Assembly (NCBI RefSeq): GCF_026652115.1
Contig: NZ_JAPPSQ010000006.1
Span: 1 to 64,000 of the forward strand
DNA from: Algoriphagus sp. PAP.12
GTDB taxonomy: Bacteria > Bacteroidota > Bacteroidia > Cytophagales > Cyclobacteriaceae
Reading direction: 5' to 3'
Length of the DNA stretch: 64,000 bases
Part shown: one piece after another, positions 55,769 to 61,932 of the stretch
Numbering within the stretch: position 1 is the first letter of the stretch
Layout of the letters: each line of letters starts with the position of its first letter
Made by a program: the position numbers and the translations under genes
Notes under the pieces: generated by a model
Seen by the model: the letters and a program-made list of their open reading frames with translations, nothing else
Told to the model about the DNA's origin: nothing
Database searches by the model: none

Positions 55769-57223
55769 TTATTGCTTGTAAAAAGTAAATTGTTGATCAA
55801 ATATTATTTTTAGGTCTTCTCCATCTTTTTCAAGAGTAACCTCAGCTCCCGAGGATAGATCGAAATAGTTGTCTTGGGTCAAAGCGCTTAAAATATTGAT
55901 TTCGCCATTGTTTGGATCTGTCACCTGGAATTTACCATCAATGATTTCTACCTCGATGTAATAGTCTCCAATGCCAGAAACTTGCTGATCCAACAAATAT
56001 GTGCCCAGATATTCCTGAATATGCTCTTTGGGCAATGGGATGGTTTCTATTACTTTCTGCTCGTCAATCCCCCAATCATAATAAGTAGAAATCGATCTTA
56101 AGATTTCTGCCATAAGGTTTACTCCCTGATCTGCATTGGTCATGATGATGACTGCCTCACCGCTATTGGCAAAGGCAACCATATTATTTGAAAAGCCCGC
56201 GTTCTTTCCTCCATGCCGGAAAAGTAAGGATTCTCCCTCTCCAGTCAATCCTGGGCCTAAACCCCAATCGTTTAAATGCTTGCTGAGCATTGCCTCTACA
56301 GTTTCTTGCTTCAAGACCCCATCTATTTTACCTGCTTTGATGTTTTGGATTTCTATGCAATATTTTGCCAAATCGGAAGGTGTTGTCCAAAGTCCTGCAG
56401 CTGCCTGTTCCGGGTAATTATGCCATTTTCCTTCAATGATTTCGCCTTGTCGATTGTAAGCTGCGCTTGCATTTGATTGCCATTTTTCTCCCAAAGGCTG
56501 CTGGTATGTGCTGTTTGTCATACCCATCGGCTTCAAAATCTGCTCCTCCAAGAACACTTCTAAAGGCCGTCCAGAAATATCCTCGACTACTTTTTCCATG
56601 ATCGTATATCCGCCTCCAGAATACCTCCATATGCTTCCCGGAATCGTGTCTACTAAGACTATTGGAGTATTTCCTTCTCCTTGAAGCACTTCGATGACAG
56701 AGGGGAATGTATCATTTTGTGAATAGCCCGGGAAACCGTGGACGGTGGTTCCTGCTGAATGGGTCAATAGCCTTCTCACAGTGACTTTTTGCTCTGAAGT
56801 AAATTCATTTTCAGGAACTTGGTATCCTTGCAGATAGTCATTTACATTTTGATCCAAATCCAATTTTCCTTGCTCCATGAGTTTTAAAGCTCCCAAAGCC
56901 GCCACCGGTTTACTGATCGACCCAGCTTGAAAAAGGGTTGTTGGATTGACTTCTAATCCTGTTTCCGTATCCGCTATCCCATAGCCTTTTGCCCATTTGG
57001 TTTCACCATTTTGCACCACAGCTATACTGACACCCGGAACATGGTAAAAGTCCATTCTATCATAAATATTAAAAGATGAAATGGAATCTGAAGAAGATCG
57101 ATAAGGTGTTAATAATCCATTCTCAATTTGAATAATCTCCTCTCCCAATGTGGCTTCGGACTGCTTTTGGCAAGAACTAATAATCATCAGGGAAATGAGG
57201 AGAAGGATTTCTGGTTTTTTCAT
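55769..57223 (-). CDS. Serine hydrolase (beta-lactamase family, class C / penicillin-binding-like), lipoprotein
   Basis: 484 residues. A lipoprotein signal (EILLLISLMIISSCQKQS) precedes a beta-lactamase-like domain. The SxxK motif is in FQAGSISKPVAALGALKL, the Y-x-N-type motif reads WRYSGGGYTIMEKV, and the third motif is FRHGGKNAGFSNNM (HGG). A C-terminal lipocalin-like domain (about residues 400-484, LPKEHIQEYLGTYLLDQQVSG) is present. These enzymes act as esterases, D-amino peptidases or penicillin-binding-like proteins, not necessarily as antibiotic hydrolases. Confidence 0.88.
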   Translation of the reverse strand: MKKPEILLLISLMIISSCQKQSEATLGEEIIQIENGLLTPYRSSSDSISSFNIYDRMDFYHVPGVSIAVVQNGETKWAKGYGIADTETGLEVNPTTLFQAGSISKPVAALGALKLMEQGKLDLDQNVNDYLQGYQVPENEFTSEQKVTVRRLLTHSAGTTVHGFPGYSQNDTFPSVIEVLQGEGNTPIVLVDTIPGSIWRYSGGGYTIMEKVVEDISGRPLEVFLEEQILKPMGMTNSTYQQPLGEKWQSNASAAYNRQGEIIEGKWHNYPEQAAAGLWTTPSDLAKYCIEIQNIKAGKIDGVLKQETVEAMLSKHLNDWGLGPGLTGEGESLLFRHGGKNAGFSNNMVAFANSGEAVIIMTNADQGVNLMAEILRSISTYYDWGIDEQKVIETIPLPKEHIQEYLGTYLLDQQVSGIGDYYIEVEIIDGKFQVTDPNNGEINILSALTQDNYFDLSSGAEVTLEKDGEDLKIIFDQQFTFYKQ

Positions 57224-57280
57224 ACTAAGGTAGAATCTAGTCTGAATTTAAGAAAAATGAGGAAGGTTCTTATTCAAACC

Positions 57281-58177
57281 TTATTTTTCAGCTTTTCCGA
57301 TTTTGTACTCTTTCTTCAAGTCTTCCAATTTCTGATCCAGTGATTGGGTAAATTCCGGACCGTAATATTTGGCTACCTTTTTCCCTTGTTCGAATGCATG
57401 AATAGCATCCTCAGTTTTTCCTATTTGATAATAGATATCTCCCATATGATTCCAGCCATAGGCGAAATAGGGATCGAGTTTTACTGCCTTATTGAGGCAG
57501 GCAATGGCTTTTTCAGTATTTCCGCTTTCAAACCAAGCTTCCGCATAGGAATCATAAGCGCTGGGATTTAAGGAGTCTTTTTGCAGGAAAGTTTCAAATG
57601 CCTGAATCGCTTCTTCCTTTTGATTGAGTTTCAGACAGGCATAGCCCATGTGATTGTATGCAGGAAAGTATTCTTTATTTCTTTGAAGCAGGTCAATCAA
57701 AGTACTTTTTCCCTCCTCAGCCCGATCCATGGCTATCAAGGTCATAGCCAAGAGATGACTTCCAAATTGATTTTCTGGGTCCTTTATCAGGAATTCCTTG
57801 ATATTGCTTTCACATCCCCAGTAATCTCCACTGGCAAAGCTGCATAAGGCCAGTGTAATTGAATTATTAGGATCTGATTCGTCGGTTAGAGTCAGAGCCC
57901 TTTCGATATGAAGACTCGGGTCTTTGTAAAGCATAAAATCGACCAGTGCCATATATGCATGGGTCAATGCATGGTCTTCTTTTACCTGAATTAATTGATC
58001 AAAAAGCGTGGATGCTTTTTCATAGTAGGTACGATGAAATGACATCCTTGCATCCAAAAGACTTTGCTCGAAATCAGGCTTCGTTTTTTGAGATTGGCAA
58101 ATCCCTTCTTTTGCTAGAAATACCAATAGCCCAAATACTAAAAATAGTTTAAATTGTAAATGTTTACTCATACGCAT
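57281..58177 (-). CDS. TPR-repeat protein, exported
   Basis: 298 residues. A signal peptide (FKLFLVFGLLVFLAKEGICQ) precedes about six TPR-like units, for example EEAIQAFETFLQKDSLNPSAYDSYAEAWFESGNTEKAIACLNKAVKLDPYFAYGWNHMGDIY near residues 195-255. It probably serves as a periplasmic protein-interaction scaffold. No link with the neighbours on either side is evident. Confidence 0.83.
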   Translation of the reverse strand: MRMSKHLQFKLFLVFGLLVFLAKEGICQSQKTKPDFEQSLLDARMSFHRTYYEKASTLFDQLIQVKEDHALTHAYMALVDFMLYKDPSLHIERALTLTDESDPNNSITLALCSFASGDYWGCESNIKEFLIKDPENQFGSHLLAMTLIAMDRAEEGKSTLIDLLQRNKEYFPAYNHMGYACLKLNQKEEAIQAFETFLQKDSLNPSAYDSYAEAWFESGNTEKAIACLNKAVKLDPYFAYGWNHMGDIYYQIGKTEDAIHAFEQGKKVAKYYGPEFTQSLDQKLEDLKKEYKIGKAEK

Positions 58178-58257
58178 TTAGGAAAACTGAAAAAATGTAA
58201 CTCATTGAAGATAAGTTTGTTTTGGGGTATATACAATACCTTCTAGCCAAATTTCAA

Positions 58258-59064
58258 TTAAAGGTTATTTCCATTCAAAATCATACCCTCTTTGATTGTT
58301 TTCAAATAAGTTACAGCCTTGCCATCTTCACCAACTTCAACAACACGGTAAGAGGGGAAAGGGTTTCCCCAAGAGCCCCCGAAGTGACCTGACCAAAGGA
58401 AAGGTTTCTTTTTGTAAAGCATAATGCCATCCACATCATGATCATGTCCATGGAATGTAGCACGAACGTTAGGGTAGGAGGCTAGCAAATCCAAAAATGG
58501 CCTGCAATCTATCCCATGTCTGGTCCAGTCATTTTGGGAAATATGTACGAAAACAAAAACATGGGGAAGACTTGAAAACTCCTCCAATTTCTGTTGAGCA
58601 ATGTCCATGTCGACGCAAAGATATTCTCCTTTAGTGTTGGAGCAATTGAGCAGAACTACACCAAACTCATCTTTGACCTGAAAGGAATGATTTACGGGAT
58701 ACCCCACAGTCTCTAGGAAAGCCGCATCTGTCATATGATCGTGATTTCCTCGAGTCATATAAAAAGGAGCTTTGAACTGCTCAAAAACACCTTTTACCTC
58801 AGGAATCAAATCTGCATTGTCATGAGTCAAATCCCCGTTGATGACTACGAAATCCACATCTTTTTCCTGATTGATGGCCTCTATCAAGTTTCTATGCGAT
58901 GAATGAAAGTCTGTGTCTGGTTGTCCCCAGTGCCCGTCTGAAGCAGTGATAAATTTAAGTTTGGTGGTTTTGGGAAAATCCATTTTCCCATAAAGCATAA
59001 AAGGCATAGTCATTAAAGATGAACTCAATAATGTGATTTTCTGTAGAAAGGGTCTGCGCTGCAT
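58258..59064 (-). CDS. Metallophosphoesterase with leader
   Basis: 268 residues. The leader MQRRPFLQKITLLSSSLMTMPFMLYG has RR-x-F-L-Q, similar to a Tat motif. Calcineurin-like motifs are FITASDGHWGQPDTDFH (D-x-H), VVINGDLTHDNADL (GD), MTRGNHDHMTD (GNHD), VHISQNDWTRHG and FHGHDHDVDGIM (GHDHD). It hydrolyses phosphoesters of unknown identity outside the cytoplasm. It is followed by the HdeD-like gene's terminator, so its neighbour upstream is independent. Confidence 0.85.
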   Translation of the reverse strand: MQRRPFLQKITLLSSSLMTMPFMLYGKMDFPKTTKLKFITASDGHWGQPDTDFHSSHRNLIEAINQEKDVDFVVINGDLTHDNADLIPEVKGVFEQFKAPFYMTRGNHDHMTDAAFLETVGYPVNHSFQVKDEFGVVLLNCSNTKGEYLCVDMDIAQQKLEEFSSLPHVFVFVHISQNDWTRHGIDCRPFLDLLASYPNVRATFHGHDHDVDGIMLYKKKPFLWSGHFGGSWGNPFPSYRVVEVGEDGKAVTYLKTIKEGMILNGNNL

Positions 59065-59074
59065 AGTTGAAAAT

Positions 59075-59109
59075 TTGGCTGAGAATGGAAATTACATATT
59101 CTCAGCCAA
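59075..59109 (-). terminator. Hairpin after the HdeD-like gene
   Basis: Perfect 12-bp stem TTGGCTGAGAAT / ATTCTCAGCCAA with an 11-base loop. On the minus strand it is followed only by ATTTTC, so terminator activity is likely but not textbook. It lies between the HdeD stop (59121) and the phosphoesterase start (59064). Confidence 0.6.
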
Positions 59110-59120
59110 AGACATGTTAA

Positions 59121-59693
59121 TTAAAGGTCAAGCTTTCCTTTTAATTTCTTCAATCTAAAACCCAGCATTACATGGAAGAATCCTATTATTAGCATGACCA
59201 TTCCAGTTAGGACAACCAATGTCATTCCGGCAAATATTGGGTTCCAAATCATGATAAATGAGAATATCATTCCCAGGATACCAAATGCCATCATCCATCC
59301 CCATTCTTTTATTCCATAGCTTTTCATATCCAAGGCAATACCGATCCCAGCGACTGAGCGAAACATAAATAGAAAACCAATGATAAATGGAATGGTAACC
59401 ATAGAGATTTCTGGATGGATCATTAGAATAATTCCTGTGACGAATGTCAGAATGCCTAAAGCTAGCATCCAACCCCAATTGTCAAGTTCGTCCTTGTTAG
59501 AAAATGAGAAGATGATGTCAGAGAGTCCCGAGATGAAAAAGGAAATACTAAATAAGATAGCTAAAGAAAGGTAGGCTGCTCCAGGAGACATGAAGGTGTA
59601 CACACCTACAGCAATAAATAGGATTCCAATTAGCAACTGTAAATACCAGTTTTTAATGGAGCTTTTGATTGTTTTTAAAATTTCATTTGGCAT
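59121..59693 (-). CDS. HdeD/DUF308-like membrane protein
   Basis: 190 residues with six hydrophobic segments in three repeated pairs, as in the HdeD/DUF308 family: LLIGILFIAVGVYTFMSPGAAYLSLAILFSISFFISGLSDIIFS, then MLALGILTFVTGIILMIHPEISMVTIPFIIGFLFMFRSVAGI, then MMAFGILGMIFSFIMIWNPIFAGMTLVVLTGMVMLIIGFFHVMLGFRL. HdeD is linked with acid stress in E. coli; role here is unknown. The start ATG is preceded by the long gene-free stretch to 60 kb. Confidence 0.85.
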   Translation of the reverse strand: MPNEILKTIKSSIKNWYLQLLIGILFIAVGVYTFMSPGAAYLSLAILFSISFFISGLSDIIFSFSNKDELDNWGWMLALGILTFVTGIILMIHPEISMVTIPFIIGFLFMFRSVAGIGIALDMKSYGIKEWGWMMAFGILGMIFSFIMIWNPIFAGMTLVVLTGMVMLIIGFFHVMLGFRLKKLKGKLDL

Positions 59694-60158
59694 GGTGAAA
59701 GAATTTAAGTGATAGGGAAAAGAAGGTAATTAAGGAATATAAAAGTTGGTTGACTAAAAATTACGCACAATGAGGGAGAGAACAAACAAAAATTCTCTTT
59801 TAGTTTGATAGAAAGGAGTTTTGATTCAATTCAAACCTTTGAATAAGTTTCTCAACTAGTAACTTTAATCAAGGGAATTTGAGATACCATTTTTATAAGG
59901 CAATCACACTTTTTCTCCTTCTTATTGGTTGTACTTTTGGCATGGCCCAAAAGTACGAAAAGGCCTAGTCGCAGCTAAGCTTCCACCGCACAAAGCCTAC
60001 CCGCACCCCGCGGCTGCGACCTCCCTGCGCACCACCAATTTTGAGTTATGTGCAAATTTTGAAATGATTTAGATTTTGGATGTTGGAAAAAGATTAAGAC
60101 TCCAAAACCCCAAATCTCTTGATTTGCTAAAATCAATCCTTCTAAAACTGCAAAAAGA
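59694..60158. other. Long gene-free stretch with palindromic repeat
   Basis: This region between the HdeD-like gene and the isomerase terminator contains no gene I can support. The 59694-59880 part and the 60045-60158 part are plain AT-rich DNA. The GC-rich repeat element in between is listed separately. Confidence 0.6.
59931..60020. repeat. GC-rich palindromic repeat element (REP-like)
   Basis: Starts with a perfect 10-bp inverted repeat GTACTTTTGG (59931-59940) / CCAAAAGTAC (59947-59956), with a 6-base spacer. A second inverted pair, GTCGCAGC (59968-59975) / GCTGCGAC (60013-60020), encloses a GC-rich 37-base loop with CCGCACC and CCGCGG. The element is much richer in G+C than its surroundings. 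Similar sequences, with CCAAAAGTA followed by a GC-rich part, are common between genes of Bacteroidota in my recollection, so it is probably a multicopy element, but that cannot be tested here. Confidence 0.6.
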
Positions 60159-60186
60159 AAGGTCCAAGCCTTCCGACTTGGACCTT
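60159..60186 (-). terminator. Terminator after the TIM-barrel isomerase gene
   Basis: Perfect 10-bp stem AAGGTCCAAG / CTTGGACCTT with an 8-base loop and a downstream TCTTTTTG on the minus strand. It lies 21 bp past the stop codon at 60208. Confidence 0.85.
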
Positions 60187-60207
60187 ATTAAAGAAAGGCT
60201 AAAAACT

Positions 60208-61041
60208 TTATTCTTTCGTAGTTTCTATTACACCACGGAAGTAGCCTAGAGATTCAGCAATTCCCATAAACGGATTATCCATATTTCGCTCGTGTTCGAG
60301 ACTACAAACGCCAGTGTAACCTACTTTTCTGATCATGCTTACCATGGCAGGGAAATCAATTATTCCACGTCCTACTTCAAGAGAATAGCCCAATTTGGTT
60401 GGTCCGGTCACGTCCTTGATGTGCATGTCAAACACGCGGCTGTGATATTTTTCCATATCTGCCACAGGATCTTTTCCATTTCTGGTATCGTGTCCTATGT
60501 CTAAGCACATTCCCATTCGAGGATCCAAATCTTTGGTATGATTCCAAACATCGTCAGCATCTTGGTAGATTGCGATATCTGGGCCATGCAAATGGATCGC
60601 AAACTTGAAGTCATATTCTTTTACCTTCTCATTGACATAAGGAAGCAGCTCCACATTAGGCACTCCCACAATCAGCTTTACACCGACTCTTTTTGCATAG
60701 TCAAAAGCTCTGTCAACTTCCTCCTGGGTTTTCATGTAAATAGGTCCAACAGCATATCCCGTCACATCATGAGCTTTTAGCTTTTCATGAAAAGCTGCAA
60801 TTTCAGCATCGGTGCTATTCATTGGCAAATGAAAATCTTTGATGCATAAGTAATGCACGTCCAAGGCTTTCAATGTTTCTAGTGCCTTGCCGAGCTCAAA
60901 TCTCGCAAAGGTGTAACCAGCAATCCCAACTTTGAATGTTTCACCTGTTTCTGGCGGAAGCTGTGGTCCGGGTCTGGTTTCCTGAGCCTTGCAAACAATC
61001 AGAGAAAAGACTAATAAAAGGGTCAATAAGGTTGATTTCAT
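60208..61041 (-). CDS. Sugar phosphate isomerase/epimerase-like TIM-barrel protein, exported
   Basis: 277 residues with a signal peptide (LLTLLLVFSLIVCKAQ). AP_endonuc_2 TIM-barrel motifs are VGIAGYTFARFELGKALETLKAL, KFAIHLHGPDIAIY, MGMCLDIGHDTRNGKDP (Asp and His ligands), RVFDMHIKDVTGP (His), and SLEHERNMDN (Glu). The putative role is isomerisation or epimerisation of sugars in the periplasm; the substrate is unknown. A second member of the family is at 43722. It has its own terminator and appears to be a single-gene unit. Confidence 0.85.
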   Translation of the reverse strand: MKSTLLTLLLVFSLIVCKAQETRPGPQLPPETGETFKVGIAGYTFARFELGKALETLKALDVHYLCIKDFHLPMNSTDAEIAAFHEKLKAHDVTGYAVGPIYMKTQEEVDRAFDYAKRVGVKLIVGVPNVELLPYVNEKVKEYDFKFAIHLHGPDIAIYQDADDVWNHTKDLDPRMGMCLDIGHDTRNGKDPVADMEKYHSRVFDMHIKDVTGPTKLGYSLEVGRGIIDFPAMVSMIRKVGYTGVCSLEHERNMDNPFMGIAESLGYFRGVIETTKE

Positions 61042-61284
61042 GTTTTTATTTTTGGAATTCTTGATTTCAATTTAGCAAAAGCAAAGCAAAGAGAAGTTAT
61101 TGCCTTTGCCAAATACTGCGGAATCGTTTGCTTTGATTAGAGCGGGCCCACCATGATCCGTGTACCCATGGATCGTTTTAATTGAATTTTCAAAACCGCT
61201 TAATTGAGACACATACAACTATTATTTTTGAATTTCGGACATTGAATGCTTAAACTTGCCGGCCCAAAAAACTCAATTACCGAT

Positions 61285-61758
61285 ATGAAAACCATGTGGA
61301 TCACCCCCGAGGGACTGGAAAAGCTGAAGGAAGAACTGGATCATCTCTGGAAGGTAGAGCGTCCAGAAACAACCCAAAAAGTGGCTTGGGCGGCAAGCCT
61401 AGGCGATCGTTCGGAAAATGCCGACTACCATTACAATAAAAAGCGCCTGAGGGAAATAGACAAGAGGGTGCACTATCTGCGAAAATGTGTCGATGATCTG
61501 AAAGTGATTTCCTATGCTCCTTTTCAGGAAGGAAAAGTCATGTTTGGAGCTTGGGTAGAGATCGAAAATGCCAAGGGACATAAAATTCGCCTTCGCGTTG
61601 TGGGAGGGGAGGAGATAATTCAACGGAGAGATTATATCTCCATCGATTCACCGATGGCTCAGGCCTTGCTGAAGAAGGAAGTAGGTGAGGAGGCTATCGT
61701 CCAAACCCCCAACGGGCTAATGACTTGGAAGATCAGGAATATCGAGTACAAGAAATAG
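61285..61758 (+). CDS. greB: Transcription elongation factor GreB
   Basis: 157 residues from the ATG at 61285 (MKTMWITPEGLEKLKEELDHLW), which aligns with the E. coli GreB start. Earlier in-frame ATG at 61246 would add 13 residues with no family match. The protein inserts its coiled coil into the RNA polymerase secondary channel and stimulates cleavage of backtracked RNA; the acidic tip is in SLGDRSENADYHYNKKRL. The C-terminal domain shows MFGAWVEIENAKGHKIRLRVVG and RRDYISIDSPMAQALLKKEVGEEAIV. Many stretches are identical to gammaproteobacterial GreB. Bacteroidota usually carry GreA, so horizontal acquisition is possible (inference). Confidence 0.92.
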   Translation: MKTMWITPEGLEKLKEELDHLWKVERPETTQKVAWAASLGDRSENADYHYNKKRLREIDKRVHYLRKCVDDLKVISYAPFQEGKVMFGAWVEIENAKGHKIRLRVVGGEEIIQRRDYISIDSPMAQALLKKEVGEEAIVQTPNGLMTWKIRNIEYKK

Positions 61759-61794
61759 GGGGAGGACAAGGCTATGGATTAAGGTGTTGTCGGC

Positions 61795-61834
61795 ATGATC
61801 CTCAGGGAAATAACTGAATTCCTCCCAGGATCAT
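61795..61834 (+). terminator. Hairpin after greB
   Basis: Perfect 8-bp stem ATGATCCT / AGGATCAT around a 24-base loop with inner CAGGGA / TCCTCC. It is followed by a T-rich stretch (GGGTTTTCTTTTTAT). Position 37 bp after the greB stop fits a terminator. Confidence 0.55.
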
Positions 61835-61932
61835 CTCGCGGGTTTTCTTTTTATAAAGAATTGTTTTTCAAAAACGCCTACTGGGGAAATAGGTAGGTTA
61901 TTTGTAACCTTTAAGGAGCCAAATAAAAAGTA

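Noticed and set aside
59941..60020. GC-rich stretch as an RNA gene or small CDS
   Set aside because: No long frame and no recognisable RNA consensus; the symmetric arms fit a repeat better.
61246..61284. Earlier ATG of greB
   Set aside because: The 13 added residues have no counterpart in GreB, while MKT at 61285 aligns with the E. coli start.
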